Below, one piece after another: positions 7,900 to 19,177 of a stretch of 64,000 bases of DNA. This stretch comes from Sideroxydans sp. CL21. GTDB taxonomy: Bacteria > Pseudomonadota > Gammaproteobacteria > Burkholderiales > Gallionellaceae. The notes under the pieces were generated by a model. It saw only the letters and a list, made by a program, of their open reading frames with translations, did no database searches and had not been told where the DNA came from. The stretch covers positions 1-64,000 of the forward strand of contig NZ_LR699166.1 in assembly GCF_902459525.1 (NCBI RefSeq). Direction: 5' to 3'. The position numbers and the translations under genes were made by a program. Positions within the stretch are counted from its first letter, which is position 1. Each line of letters begins with the position of its first letter.

Positions 7900-8631
7900 T
7901 TACAGTTTATACCCTCGATGCACCGCCACCACCCCGCCCGTCATATTGAAATACTCAACCCGCTCCAGCCCCGCATCTACCATCATTTGTTTCAGCTCTT
8001 CCTGTCCCGGATGCATGCGGATGGATTCGGCCAGGTAGCGATAGCTGTCGGCATCGTTGGCGATGAGCTCGCCCATCTTGGGTAGAAGTTTGAATGAGTA
8101 AAGGTCGTAGACTTTCTCCAGCGGCTTGGCGACCTTGGAGAATTCCAGCACGATGACGCGGCCGCCGGGCTTGAGCACGCGGTGCATCTCGCGCAAGGCG
8201 GCGTCCTTGTGTGTCACGTTGCGCAGGCCGAAGGCGATGCTGACGCAGTCGAAATAGTTGTCGGGGAAGGGAAGGTGTTCGGCATCGCATTGCGCGGTGG
8301 GCGTGGCGATGGCTTCGTCCAGCAGGCGGTCGCGGCCCACACGCAGCATGGCGTTGTTGATGTCGGTGAGTACTACCTGGCCGCGGCTGCCGACTTTCTT
8401 CAGGAACAATTTCGACATGTCGCCGGAGCCGCCCGCCACGTCCAGCACGCGCTGGCCTTTGTGCACGTTCGCCAGGCCCACTGCAAAGGGCTTCCAGATG
8501 CGGTGCAGGCCGACCGACATGAGGTCGTTCATGATGTCGTATTTGCTGGCGACGGAAGTGAAGACGCCCGCAACCTTCTTGGCCTTTTCTTTCTCGTCTA
8601 CGGTCTGGAAACCGAAATGGGTGTTTGCCAT
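7900..8631 (-). CDS. ubiE: demethylmenaquinone/2-methoxy-6-polyprenyl-1,4-benzoquinol methyltransferase
   Basis: The 243-residue SAM-dependent C-methyltransferase of quinone synthesis. It shows the SAM-binding loop [12 protein letters not shown], the UbiE signature [17 protein letters not shown], the [15 protein letters not shown] segment, and a C-terminal [12 protein letters not shown]. Length and both Prosite-like signatures fit the family. The start has AAGGAGC upstream. The following 184 bases (8632-8815) hold nothing I can identify. Confidence 0.97.
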   Translation of the reverse strand: MANTHFGFQTVDEKEKAKKVAGVFTSVASKYDIMNDLMSVGLHRIWKPFAVGLANVHKGQRVLDVAGGSGDMSKLFLKKVGSRGQVVLTDINNAMLRVGRDRLLDEAIATPTAQCDAEHLPFPDNYFDCVSIAFGLRNVTHKDAALREMHRVLKPGGRVIVLEFSKVAKPLEKVYDLYSFKLLPKMGELIANDADSYRYLAESIRMHPGQEELKQMMVDAGLERVEYFNMTGGVVAVHRGYKL

Positions 8632-8815
8632 GATGATGCTCCTTAAATTCGTTTGGCGGGCGAACCGCTGTGTCGCGTGTTGGTTTCGACTAACCTGAAG
8701 GTAAGTCTACACCGCAACTTTGTTGTCATTCAGTTCTCGCCTACCTGCAAGGTATGTATCGTTCTTCGTTGCGCGGCTCCTTGCGTTTCATCCCGCGAAA
8801 CAAATTTACCGTTGA

Positions 8816-9169
8816 TTATTTTGCGTCGCGGCTCTCACCAGCAGCTTCCAGCTTGGTCAGGTAATCGTGCCACATGGCATCGTGATATTTGCCCAGCTCG
8901 TGCAGGTATTCCCAGGTATAGAGTCCCGTGTCGTGGCCATCGTCGAACGTCAGTTTGACGGCATAACTGCCAGCAGGCTCGACCTCGGTGATCATCACGT
9001 TGCGTTTGCCGACTTGCAGCGTCTCCTGTCCCGGACCGTGGCCGCGCACCTCGGCGGAAGGCGAATACACGCGCAGGAACTCGAAAGGCAGCTTGAAGCG
9101 GGCGCCGTCGTCGAAGGCGATTTCCAGCATTCTGGATTGTTGATGCAGGGTGATTTCGGTTGGGGTCAT
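8816..9169 (-). CDS. DUF971 (gamma-butyrobetaine hydroxylase N-terminal-like) protein
   Basis: A 117-residue protein with the DUF971 pattern: [34 protein letters not shown], and [17 protein letters not shown]. The fold is shared with the N-terminal zinc-binding domain of gamma-butyrobetaine hydroxylase, and stand-alone versions have been linked to Fe-S or quinone-related gene neighbourhoods. Its ATG overlaps the stop of the heptose nucleotidyltransferase gene by four bases. Confidence 0.9.
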   Translation of the reverse strand: MTPTEITLHQQSRMLEIAFDDGARFKLPFEFLRVYSPSAEVRGHGPGQETLQVGKRNVMITEVEPAGSYAVKLTFDDGHDTGLYTWEYLHELGKYHDAMWHDYLTKLEAAGESRDAK

Positions 9170-9653
9170 AGTGAGCGTATCTTTTTAAGTAATGCGGTGG
9201 TGGAGCGTTCATGCAGGAAGGGGATGCTGTGTACTGTGCCGCCCCAGATCTTCACTTCTTTGCTGCCGACGATGTTCTCCGGCTTCCAGTCGCCCCCCTT
9301 CACCAGCACATCGGGTTTGCAGGCAAGGATAAGATTGAGTGGCGTGTCCTCTTCGAACTTTACTACCAGGCTCACCGATTCGAGCGCGGCCAGCACGGCC
9401 ATGCGGTCCAGTTCGGAATTGATCGGGCGATCGTCGCCTTTGCCCTGGCGTTTTACCGAAGCATCGCTGTTCACGCCGACGATGAGCGAAAAGCCTAGTG
9501 CACGGGCCTGGGCCAGATAGGTGACATGGCCCCGATGCAGCACGTCGAAACAACCGTTGGTGAATACCAGCGGCCGCGGCAAGGTGGCGACTCGCGCTGC
9601 CAACTGGTCAGCCGCGCAGATTTTGTTCTCGAAACTGGGAGTCGGGTAGTTCA

Positions 9654-9654
<1 letters not shown>
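9166..9654 (-). CDS. rfaE2: D-glycero-beta-D-manno-heptose 1-phosphate adenylyltransferase
   Basis: The 162-residue stand-alone nucleotidyltransferase makes ADP-heptose for the LPS inner core. It carries the cytidylyltransferase-fold signature [20 protein letters not shown] and the ISTSS-like end replaced by [20 protein letters not shown]. In E. coli this is the C-terminal half of HldE; here it is separate. Start is GTG at 9654, sharing one base with the preceding TAG stop of the BON-domain gene. Confidence 0.93.
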
Positions 9655-11188
<1,534 letters not shown>

Positions 11189-11192
<4 letters not shown>

Positions 11193-12418
11193 TGGCGCGA
11201 TTTGCCTTCCACAGGCACTCCCAATCCCTGGCGCATGACGGCAAGGATGCCCTCGCGCTGGAACACGTGCCCATTTCGTGAAATCTTGCCGGTGACACCG
11301 TCCAGCGGCAAAACATTGGCCGGATTATGTTGATACATGACCTGGAGCAAGCGATAGGAGTCGATGCCCAGCGCATACAGGCGCTCCATGTCTGGCGTCA
11401 TGGGAGGGACAACGTGCGGATAGATCATCACAGCCGGATGGTCGGGCTGCAGCAGCCAAGGCATATCAAAGAAACGCACATCGGCCAGGTCATAGTTGGT
11501 CAGCGTGTTGGTATTTCCCGAGAAAACCTGCGAGGTGGCATAGACCGGTATCGCGGAATTGATATAGGGACGTATCAACCGGGCCTTGTCAGGTTCGGCG
11601 GCGAGGAATACAGAAGTGCCGGGTTCCTGCGACAGGTCTTTCAAAGGTGTGGGATCGCCGTCATATATGATCCCGGCTAGAAGGATGCCGCCCTCACGCT
11701 GCCATTCGTCGGAGAATGCCTGCGCCAGGCGTTTGGAAAGCGGGGAATTCGTGGAAACGACGGTGGCGCTGAGCAATCCGGCCGTCGTGGCGCGTTCCGC
11801 AGCTTGGCGTGCCTCTGTTTCAGGCGGGAGACCGAAGAAATAAAGCTGGTCGGTACGCGTGTCATCCACCAGGTTGAGCGCCAGAGTCGGTGTTGTAATC
11901 GGACCTGTCGCCGCCAGTGCGGCGACGCCGTTGCGGGTGAGCGGACCGGCTACGGCAACGGCACCAGCCCGCAGTGCCTTATGATAGAGCGCGACGACCT
12001 CGGTGCCTTCGTCATTGCAAGGATAGACGTGAATGGGTAAACCGTTCACTTCCTTGCCGGCAGCAGCAAGGAAACCTTGTTGTACCGCATCGGCAGCCTT
12101 GGCAAAAACGGGCGAATTCAATGGCAACAACAGCGCGATGTGAGGGACGGCCGGTTCAGTGCCAATTGCGGGCAAGGGTGCCGACACCAGCGGAGCCGGT
12201 GCGGGGACCGCCTCCGTAACCACGGGTGGTTGTGTAGAAGGGTTGGCCGTTACGGGGGCGGCGGGTGGTGCCTGAACAGCGGATGGTTGCGTGACAGGCG
12301 CAGGTGCAGCTGCCTTGGGGGCGGTCGGCGCCGGAGTGGCGCAGCCAAAAACGCTCACGTATAGTGCGGCGACAAGAATCCCGCGTAACCAACCAGACAC
12401 AGAGGCGACAGTTTGCAT
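11189..12418 (-). CDS. lpoA: penicillin-binding-protein activator LpoA-like lipoprotein
   Basis: The 409-residue lipoprotein has a signal peptide ending in SVFGC (Cys about residue 26), a Pro/Ala/Val/Thr-rich linker of about 60 residues, and a periplasmic-binding-protein-like domain (IALLLPLNSPVFAKAADAVQ, VAGPLTRNGVAAL). LpoA activates PBP1A from the outer membrane. It is shorter than enterobacterial LpoA because it lacks the N-terminal TPR domain, as in other betaproteobacteria. The ATG at 12418 overlaps the 5' end of divergent rsmI. Confidence 0.88.
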
Positions 12419-13282
12419 AACAAGCCCAAGCAAAATTTAGAATGCGCATTATATGTAGTCGCCACACCGATTGGAAATCTAAGTGACATTACCCTGCGCG
12501 CCTTGGAGGTACTGGGTGCCGCCGACACAATCGCGGCGGAAGATACCCGCAACACGCGGCATTTGCTGCAGCACCACGGAATCAGCGATGTACGGCTGCT
12601 GGCACTGCACCAGCACAACGAACGGGGGGCGGCAGAAAAGGTCATCACCTTGCTGCAGCAGGGCCAGAACGTTGCACTGGTGACCGACGCCGGCACCCCG
12701 GCGGTGAGTGATCCCGGTGCGGTGCTGGTCGAAGCCGTACGTGAAGCAGGATTTCGCGTCATTCCTGTTCCCGGCGCCAGTGCGGCTGTCACAGCACTCT
12801 CAGCGTCGGGCCTGTGTTCGCCGCATTTCCTGTTCTACGGATTCCTGCCGAACAAATCCGCCGCACGGCGGACTGTGCTGCAGGCGTTGGCCGAACATCC
12901 CTACACCCTGGTGTTCTACGAAGCGCCGCACCGTATCCTGGAATGCACGGAAGACCTGCATGCGGTGTTCGGCGCTGAGCGGGAGATCGTGTTCGCACGC
13001 GAGATCACCAAGCTGTTCGAAAGCATCCACCGCTGCAGACTTGGCGAGGCAATGGATTGGCTGAACAGTGACCCGAACAATCAGCGCGGAGAATTCGTGC
13101 TGCTGATATCCGGCGCACCGGAACGAACGGAGGGTCTGGATGCCGGGATTGAGCGCACGCTAGTCTTGCTGCTGGAAGAACTGCCTCTGAAACAGGCGGT
13201 ACAACTGGCGGTGAAGATCACCGGGGCGAACAAGAACGAGCTGTATCAACGTGCGCTGGCGCTCAAAGCCGAAGCGGAATAA
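12413..13282 (+). CDS. rsmI: 16S rRNA (cytidine-1402 2'-O)-methyltransferase
   Basis: A 289-residue SPOUT-unrelated tetrapyrrole-methylase-fold enzyme with YVVATPIGNLSDITLRAL, AEDTRNTRHLL, VTDAGTPAVSDPG, and FVLLISG. RsmI ribose-methylates C1402 in the decoding centre. The start is TTG (12413), supported by GAGG seven bases upstream; no in-frame ATG precedes the conserved YVVATPIGNL. Divergent to lpoA as in E. coli yraL/yraM, but here the two 5' ends overlap by six bases. Confidence 0.95.
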   Translation: MHNKPKQNLECALYVVATPIGNLSDITLRALEVLGAADTIAAEDTRNTRHLLQHHGISDVRLLALHQHNERGAAEKVITLLQQGQNVALVTDAGTPAVSDPGAVLVEAVREAGFRVIPVPGASAAVTALSASGLCSPHFLFYGFLPNKSAARRTVLQALAEHPYTLVFYEAPHRILECTEDLHAVFGAEREIVFAREITKLFESIHRCRLGEAMDWLNSDPNNQRGEFVLLISGAPERTEGLDAGIERTLVLLLEELPLKQAVQLAVKITGANKNELYQRALALKAEAE

Positions 13283-13361
13283 TCGACTTCGCGGCGAGGT
13301 TGCCATTCGCAACCGAAGTGATACGCTTTGAAATCAGGATCAACTTTTACGGGAACAAGAT

Positions 13362-13925
13362 ATGGTGAGCGTCGTCGTGGTATATCACAGCGGATACGGA
13401 CATACGGCAAGACAGGCACAAGCCGTGGCAACGGGTGCGAACGCGATACTCATGGCAATCAGCAACGAAGGCAATCTGAGCGAAGCCGAATGGGCAACGC
13501 TGGATGCGGCCGACGCCATCATCATGGGCTCGCCCACCTATATGGGAATGGTCAGCTGGCAGTTCAAGAAGTTCGCCGATGCTTCATCCAAACAGTGGTT
13601 TTCGCAAAAATGGAAGAACAAGATCGCGGCTGGTTTCACCAACTCCGCCACCATGAACGGTGACAAACTTTCCACTTTGCATTACCTCTTCACGCTCGCC
13701 ATGCAGCACAGCATGATCTGGGCGGGCACGGGCCTGATGCCGTCCAACAGCAAAGCCGCACAGCGCAACGATGTGAACTACGTCGGTTCTTTCAGCGGTG
13801 CGATGTCAGTCTCCCCGTCCGATGCCTCGCCGGACGAAATGCTGCCGGGCGATCTGGAGACTGCCAAACAATTCGGCAAGCGCGTGGCGGAAGTGGCCGC
13901 GCAGTGGGTTGCAGGCCGCAAGTAG
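13362..13925 (+). CDS. flavodoxin-fold NAD(P)H:quinone oxidoreductase (WrbA-like)
   Basis: A 187-residue protein of the flavodoxin/WrbA type: VVVVYHSGYGHTARQA forms the FMN phosphate loop, and MGSPTYMGMVSWQFKKFAD and GAMSVSPSDASPDE follow as in this family. It probably reduces quinones with two electrons. Monocistronic between rsmI and pyrC. Confidence 0.9.
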   Translation: MVSVVVVYHSGYGHTARQAQAVATGANAILMAISNEGNLSEAEWATLDAADAIIMGSPTYMGMVSWQFKKFADASSKQWFSQKWKNKIAAGFTNSATMNGDKLSTLHYLFTLAMQHSMIWAGTGLMPSNSKAAQRNDVNYVGSFSGAMSVSPSDASPDEMLPGDLETAKQFGKRVAEVAAQWVAGRK

Positions 13926-13965
13926 AAAATGCCGGTACTGATCTCAAGTCCTGCTAACTGTTAGA

Positions 13966-15006
13966 ATGCAGGGCATGAAAACGTTTACCCTTGTCCGTCC
14001 AGACGATTGGCACCTGCACCTGCGCGATGGCGCGCTGATGCATTCGGTGCTGCCCGATACAGCGCGCCAGTTCGCCCGGGCTATCGTGATGCCCAATCTG
14101 CGTCCCCCGGCGACCACCACGGTACTGGCATTGCAATATCGCCAGCGCATCCTCGCGGCCTTGCCTGCGGATGCCGTGTTCGAGCCGTTGATGACGTTGT
14201 ACCTGACCGACAACACCAGTGCGGAAGAGATACGCAAAGCCAAACAGAGCGGCACAGTCCATGCGGTGAAGCTGTATCCGGCCGGTGCCACCACCAACTC
14301 CGACGCTGGCGTGACAGACTTGCGCAAAACCTATGCAGCACTGGAAGAGATGCAGCGCTGCGGCATGCCGTTGTTGGTGCATGGTGAAGTGACAAGCGCC
14401 GACATCGACATCTTCGACCGTGAGGCAGTGTTCATCGAACGCGTGCTGCAACCGTTGCTGAAAGACCTGCCGAACCTGCGTGTAGTGTTCGAGCACATCA
14501 CCACCAGGGATGCGGCGCAATTCGTGGCGGGCGCGGCGGACAACATCGCCGCCACCATCACCGCCCATCACCTGCTATACAACCGCAACGACATGCTGGT
14601 CGGCGGTATTCGCCCGCACTATTACTGCCTGCCGGTGTTGAAGCGCGAGACGCACCGCGAAGCCTTGGTCAAAGCGGCCATCAGCGGCAGCAAGAAGTTC
14701 TTCCTCGGTACCGACAGCGCCCCGCACGCACAGCATACCAAGGAAAATGCCTGCGGCTGCGCCGGTTGCTACACCGCGCATGCCGCCATCGAACTGTATG
14801 CCGAAGCTTTTGAAGCGGCGGGAGCGCTGGACAAGCTGGAAGGCTTCGCCAGTTTTTACGGTGCGGATTATTACGGCTTGCCGCGCAACACCGGGACTAT
14901 CACCCTGCGCAAGGAAGAGTGGCAAGTGCCCGCAACGGTGGGTTTCGGCGAACATCGCCTCGTGCCGCTGCGGGCGGGCGAAAAAATGAGCTGGAAGCTG
15001 GTGTAG
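13966..15006 (+). CDS. pyrC: dihydroorotase, class II (catalytic)
   Basis: A 346-residue zinc amidohydrolase of de novo pyrimidine synthesis. It shows [12 protein letters not shown] (HxH metal ligands), [13 protein letters not shown] (carbamylated Lys), [17 protein letters not shown], and [14 protein letters not shown]. All metal ligands are present, so this is the active enzyme, in contrast to the metal-site-less homologue at 36429. The start may be the ATG at 13966 or 13975; neither has a strong ribosome-binding site. Confidence 0.96.
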   Translation: MQGMKTFTLVRPDDWHLHLRDGALMHSVLPDTARQFARAIVMPNLRPPATTTVLALQYRQRILAALPADAVFEPLMTLYLTDNTSAEEIRKAKQSGTVHAVKLYPAGATTNSDAGVTDLRKTYAALEEMQRCGMPLLVHGEVTSADIDIFDREAVFIERVLQPLLKDLPNLRVVFEHITTRDAAQFVAGAADNIAATITAHHLLYNRNDMLVGGIRPHYYCLPVLKRETHREALVKAAISGSKKFFLGTDSAPHAQHTKENACGCAGCYTAHAAIELYAEAFEAAGALDKLEGFASFYGADYYGLPRNTGTITLRKEEWQVPATVGFGEHRLVPLRAGEKMSWKLV

Positions 15007-15012
15007 AAAATC

Positions 15013-15369
15013 ATGCATGGCGACGATTTCCTGCTGAAAGACACACACGGGCTGGAGTTGGAAATCGAACGCCATTGTGTGGGATTGAAGCTGGATAGCA
15101 CCGACGAATATCAAGTTCACCAGTTCATCGGCGAAATGCTGCAGAACATGGAACGTCTCAAGGAAGCTGCCGGCAAAGGCGACCGTACGGCGAGAGCCAA
15201 GGTTGAGTTGTTCGGAATGGTGGTATTGATGCACAGGGCGAACGTCAAGGCTTTCGGTCCGGAATATATTGCGAACATTAACGTGCTGGCAAAACAGGAA
15301 TCGGCCTGGGTGGCATTCGCCAAGGCGATGTGGAGCGAGCTGGAGAGCCGCAATCTGGATAACGAGTAA
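15013..15369 (+). CDS. conserved hypothetical protein downstream of pyrC
   Basis: A 118-residue, mildly acidic, all-soluble protein (LLKDTHGLELEIERHCVGL, then predicted helices with MLQNMERLKEAAGKGD and ESAWVAFAKAMWSELES). I do not recognise a family. It starts seven bases after pyrC and is followed 33 bases later by the gamma-carbonic anhydrase gene, so co-transcription is likely. Confidence 0.75.
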   Translation: MHGDDFLLKDTHGLELEIERHCVGLKLDSTDEYQVHQFIGEMLQNMERLKEAAGKGDRTARAKVELFGMVVLMHRANVKAFGPEYIANINVLAKQESAWVAFAKAMWSELESRNLDNE

Positions 15370-15402
15370 AATGTTCAAGAAATTCATCCTGCAAAGCTGA
15401 TC

Positions 15403-15942
15403 ATGCCGCTATCCTCTTACCTGAAAATCACCCCGCTGCTGGGCGAGCGCGTTTTTCTGCATTCCTCGTGCCAGGTCATCGGCGATGTAAAGATCGGTGA
15501 CGACAGTTCAGTCTGGTGCAACACGGTATTGCGCGGGGACGTGAACCGCATCGTGATCGGGCGCGGAACGAACCTGCAGGACCTGACCATGGGTCATGTT
15601 TCGCACAAATCTTCCAGCAGGCCGGAAGGCTCGCCTTTGCAGATCGGGGACTACGTGACCGTCGGCCATTCGGTGATTGTCCACGGTTGCACCATCGGCA
15701 ACGAATGCCTGATCGGTATGGGTTCCATCGTGATGGACGATGTGGTGATTCCCGACCGGGTGATGGTCGGTGCGGGCAGCCTGATCTCGCCGGGAAAAGT
15801 GCTGGAGAGCGGCATGCTCTACATGGGACGGCCAGCCAAGGCCGTGCGTGCATTGACCGGGGAAGAGATCGCCTATCTGCGCTATTCGGCAGAGCAATAC
15901 ATGCTGGTGAAGGACAATTACCTGAACGGATCCAAATCGTAA
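15403..15942 (+). CDS. gamma-class carbonic anhydrase family protein
   Basis: A 179-residue left-handed beta-helix protein with hexapeptide repeats: IGDVKIGDDSSVWCNTVLRGD, IGRGTNLQD, and the metal-ligand region TVGHSVIVHGCTIGNECLIGMGS. Two conserved histidines in GHSVIVHGC and one in MGHVSH fit the gamma-CA zinc/iron site (YrdA/CaiE/PaaY-type). CO2 hydration is not assured, as many members are inactive in vitro. Confidence 0.93.
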   Translation: MPLSSYLKITPLLGERVFLHSSCQVIGDVKIGDDSSVWCNTVLRGDVNRIVIGRGTNLQDLTMGHVSHKSSSRPEGSPLQIGDYVTVGHSVIVHGCTIGNECLIGMGSIVMDDVVIPDRVMVGAGSLISPGKVLESGMLYMGRPAKAVRALTGEEIAYLRYSAEQYMLVKDNYLNGSKS

Positions 15943-15959
15943 CCGGAAAGCTTTTTCGC

Positions 15960-16271
15960 ATGGCCACCCTTAGCCCGCAAGATTTCAAACGTGCCAGCGT
16001 CAATCTGGAAACTGCACGCATCGCCTGGAAAGAACTGCAGCGATTCTTTGCCAGCGGCGCTGCATTTGCTGTAAGTGCCGATCTGGACCTGATCGAGGTG
16101 GCGTGCCAGATTTCGGAAGACAACAAGGCGCAAGTGGCGCAGTGGCTGGAAACGGGGCAGGTCGCCCGCGTTTCCGATGCCCAGGCATTGGCCTGGTTCG
16201 AGGCGGATGCCGATGTCTGGGCGGTGGTGGTCAGGCCTTATGTGCTGGTGCAATCCAGCACATTATCTTGA
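15960..16271 (+). CDS. DUF2288 protein
   Basis: A 103-residue protein starting at the ATG at 15960, seventeen bases after the carbonic anhydrase stop: LNLETARIAWKELQRFFASG-like N-terminus, DLDLIEVACQISEDN, VAQWLETGQVARV, ALAWFEADADVWAVVVRPYVLVQ. This is the DUF2288 pattern; function unknown. Its 3' end overlaps the convergent LRR-kinase gene by 34 bases. Confidence 0.85.
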   Translation: MATLSPQDFKRASVNLETARIAWKELQRFFASGAAFAVSADLDLIEVACQISEDNKAQVAQWLETGQVARVSDAQALAWFEADADVWAVVVRPYVLVQSSTLS

Positions 16272-17605
16272 GAGGCAGGATGGGTATTTTGCAACACTGC
16301 CAACTCTCGTTGTATCTCGGCAAACAAAGGCCGCGCATTGACCTCGGGCTGATCGCATCTCCGCTGTAAATCTCGCAGCGCATCAACGACGGGCTGCGCT
16401 TCGATGGGCACACTGCAACGCTCGGTCAGTTCTTCCAGTAAACAGGCAAACGCGCGCACTTCGATGCGTTGCAGGCTGGCGGCGAGTTGCTCATCCTGTT
16501 GCGGAATAAAAGACGCCGCGCCGAAATCACCGAGCAAGCAATCGCCTTGCTCATTCCACAGAATGTTATGTGCATACAAATCACCGTGCATTACGCCTTG
16601 CGCATGCAGATGTTCTGCGACGGCTGCAATACCGAGTGCAATGTTCAATACAGCCGCCAGTGAAAATCCGGCTTCTGCCGGATAGATGTCGCGGGTGCAG
16701 GACTCAAGGCTGGGCGGACCTGCGAGGTTGCGGAAAGTGGGGTCTATCAGCGACATCACCAGTCCCGGCGTGCCTTCCGGATGACCGCTGATCTTGCCTG
16801 TCAGCGGAATAAGTCCCGGGTGCGCACCCGCAGCAATGCAAGCGGCCTTTTCACTACGCGGCAATCCGTCGCTGGTCAGCGCTCCTTTGAAGACTTTGAC
16901 CGCCACCTGAGGCGCTGTGGCCAATTTAGGTTTGGCACGATAGATGACTCCCGATGCACCTTCGCCTAATTTTTCCTGCAATTCGAGCGTATACCAATCG
17001 ATATGCGTGATCGGTTGCTTTGTCATCGCAGCGGCTTCGCCGCTATCGCTGCATGGATTTCCCGCATAGGCCAGCCAAGCCAGACGGGGCAAATGCAACA
17101 ACCAGCCGGGAAGCTGCGTGAAACGGTTCGCGGCGATGCGCACCAATTCAAGCCGGGTGCAAGCAGCCATCTCTTCGGGCAGGTGCATTAACTGATTGCC
17201 GGACAGCATGAGCTTTTGCAAACGCGCACAACGACCGATCTGAGCGGGCAGTTCACCCAGCTGATTGTCGGTCAGAATCAACCAACGCAGTTTATCCGGC
17301 AAGGCGACTGCAGGCAGATGGCGAATCTGATTGGCTTTGAAGCCGATCATCTCCAACCGGGGGCATTGCCCCAAAACTTCCGGCACCCCGGTGAAACGGT
17401 TGTCCGAGCAAAAAATAACGCGCAGCTTCTGCAGCTTCGGCAAGTCGTCAGGCAGGCTGGACAGCGCATTGCTGGACAGATTGAGGATTTCCAGGGTATC
17501 GGCAAGCTCGTATATTTCTTCGGGGAAGCGAGTCAGTCCGCATGAAAGGTCGAGACGCTTGCTGCCGACCAGTTTGCCGGATTGTAGCGATGAGAGAGTG
17601 TGCAT
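16238..17605 (-). CDS. leucine-rich-repeat protein with C-terminal Ser/Thr-type protein kinase
   Basis: A 455-residue fusion. Residues 16-180 hold about seven leucine-rich repeats (LEILNLSSNALSSLP, LRWLILTDNQLGELP, LQKLMLSGNQLMHLP). Residues 205-450 form a Hanks-type kinase with glycine loop GEGASG (214-219), Lys237 in VAVKVFKG, HGDLYAHN (340-347) and DFG (360-362). All key catalytic residues are present, so it is probably active. No signal peptide or membrane segment is seen, so it should be cytosolic. Substrate unknown. Confidence 0.9.
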   Translation of the reverse strand: MHTLSSLQSGKLVGSKRLDLSCGLTRFPEEIYELADTLEILNLSSNALSSLPDDLPKLQKLRVIFCSDNRFTGVPEVLGQCPRLEMIGFKANQIRHLPAVALPDKLRWLILTDNQLGELPAQIGRCARLQKLMLSGNQLMHLPEEMAACTRLELVRIAANRFTQLPGWLLHLPRLAWLAYAGNPCSDSGEAAAMTKQPITHIDWYTLELQEKLGEGASGVIYRAKPKLATAPQVAVKVFKGALTSDGLPRSEKAACIAAGAHPGLIPLTGKISGHPEGTPGLVMSLIDPTFRNLAGPPSLESCTRDIYPAEAGFSLAAVLNIALGIAAVAEHLHAQGVMHGDLYAHNILWNEQGDCLLGDFGAASFIPQQDEQLAASLQRIEVRAFACLLEELTERCSVPIEAQPVVDALRDLQRRCDQPEVNARPLFAEIQRELAVLQNTHPASQDNVLDCTST

Positions 17606-17669
17606 GGCGCAACTATACCGAACATGCAGGCCAGCTCAAAAGTCTAAAGCGGGCATTCCCTGTGACAGC

Positions 17670-19160
17670 CTATTTTTTCTTCATCGCCGCTTCAATGCGT
17701 CGGCATAGTGTCTTCAGGACTTTGATGCGTGCGAAGTTCTTGTCGTTGGCTTCGACCAGCGTCCACGGTGCAGCCTCGGTGCTGGTCCGGTCCACCATGT
17801 CGCCGATGGCCTGCTCGTAAGCGTCCCACTTGTCGCGGTTGCGCCAATCCTCGTCGGTGATCTTGAAGCGTTTGAAACCGATCTTCTCGCGTTCCTTGAA
17901 ACGGCGCAGTTGCTCTTCCTTGCTGATGGTCAGCCAGAATTTAACGACAACAGTCTGGTGGCGCACGAGTTGCGCCTCGAAATCGTTGATCTCGTGGTAG
18001 GCGCGCATCCAGTCGAATTCGGAGCAATATTTTTCCACCCGTTCGACCAGTACGCGCCCGTACCAGGAACGGTCAAAGATCGTGATCCGGCCTTTGCGCG
18101 GTATATGACGCCAGAAACGCCACAGATAAGGCTGCGCGCGTTCTTCTTCAGTCGGGGCGGCGATCGGTACGACCTGGTACTGGCGTGCATCGACTGCACT
18201 GGTAACGCGGCGGATGGCGCCGCCCTTTCCCGCCGCATCGTTACCCTCGAAGACTGCCACCACAGTGATGTCCTTGAATCGCGGATCGAGTATCAGCTGG
18301 GCCAGTTTGCCCTGGTATTTTTCCAGCTCCTTGTCGAATTTCCTTTTCTCCAGCTTTTGCCCGAGATCGAGTGTCTGGAGGATATTCAATCTGTCGATCG
18401 AGGGCAGAAGCGGCGCGGCCCGGACATTTGGCTCCTTCTTCTTTTCAGACTCTGTCAGGCGCTTGCGCAAGGCTTCGAGAACGACTTTGCCCACGGTCAG
18501 GCTGCGATAGCGGGCGTCCGATCCCTCTATGATGATCCACGGGGCTTCGGCCGTGCTGGTATGGCGGATGACGCTTTCGTTGACGGTCAGGAACTTGTCG
18601 TACCGTTTGTAATGTTCCCAATCGCGCTTGTTCACGCGCCAACGGGTCTTGGGGTTGCTTTCCAGCAGCTTGAGGCGCTTTTCCTGCATCTCTTTGGACA
18701 GGTGCAGCCAAAATTTGATGATCAGCGCGCCCTCGTCCGTCAGCATTTTCTCAAGGCGTTTCGCGCGTTCGAGACTCTGGTCGAGCTCGGCGGGCTTGGT
18801 CAAGCCCATCACACGATTCAGGATGGGCCAGGTATACCAGGATCCCAGGAACAAGCCGATCTTTCCCTTGGGCGGAAGGGCGCGCCAGAAGCGCCACATC
18901 ATGGGCCGTTCCATTTCCTCGTCGGAGGGCTCGCCCATGCCGTGAGTCTGGATGAAACGCGGATCCATCCATTCGTTGAGCAGGTTCACGGTTTCCCCGC
19001 GCCCCGCACCATCGACGCCGCCCACCAGGATGATGACCGGGAATCTTGCCTTTTCTGCCAGATCAAATTGAGCATCCAGCAACGCTTCGCGCAGCTTGGG
19101 TACTTCCTTGTCATAGGTTGCTTTGTCTATCTTGTGTCCGAGTTCGGCAGATTCAAACAT
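17670..19160 (-). CDS. pap: polyphosphate:AMP phosphotransferase (two-domain PPK2, class II)
   Basis: A 496-residue tandem PPK2. The C-terminal copy has an intact Walker A (GNDAAGKGG, about 306-314) and FDRSWYGRVLVERV. The N-terminal copy has GGVDGAGRGE (47-56) with Arg for the usual Lys and FLGSWYTWP for the Asp-Arg motif, so it is probably structural. Two-domain enzymes of this class phosphorylate AMP to ADP with polyphosphate. It lies in a locus with sixA and ppk1. Confidence 0.93.
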   Translation of the reverse strand: MFESAELGHKIDKATYDKEVPKLREALLDAQFDLAEKARFPVIILVGGVDGAGRGETVNLLNEWMDPRFIQTHGMGEPSDEEMERPMMWRFWRALPPKGKIGLFLGSWYTWPILNRVMGLTKPAELDQSLERAKRLEKMLTDEGALIIKFWLHLSKEMQEKRLKLLESNPKTRWRVNKRDWEHYKRYDKFLTVNESVIRHTSTAEAPWIIIEGSDARYRSLTVGKVVLEALRKRLTESEKKKEPNVRAAPLLPSIDRLNILQTLDLGQKLEKRKFDKELEKYQGKLAQLILDPRFKDITVVAVFEGNDAAGKGGAIRRVTSAVDARQYQVVPIAAPTEEERAQPYLWRFWRHIPRKGRITIFDRSWYGRVLVERVEKYCSEFDWMRAYHEINDFEAQLVRHQTVVVKFWLTISKEEQLRRFKEREKIGFKRFKITDEDWRNRDKWDAYEQAIGDMVDRTSTEAAPWTLVEANDKNFARIKVLKTLCRRIEAAMKKK

Positions 19161-19177
19161 GAAACCCCCTGACTGAA

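Noticed and set aside
15516-15960. Long upstream extension of the DUF2288 frame
   Set aside because: It lies within the carbonic-anhydrase gene in another frame; the DUF2288 homology begins at the ATG at 15960.
17910-19172. 420-codon open frame antisense to the PPK2 gene
   Set aside because: The sense strand encodes a complete, well-conserved PPK2; the antisense frame has no domain or ribosome-binding site.
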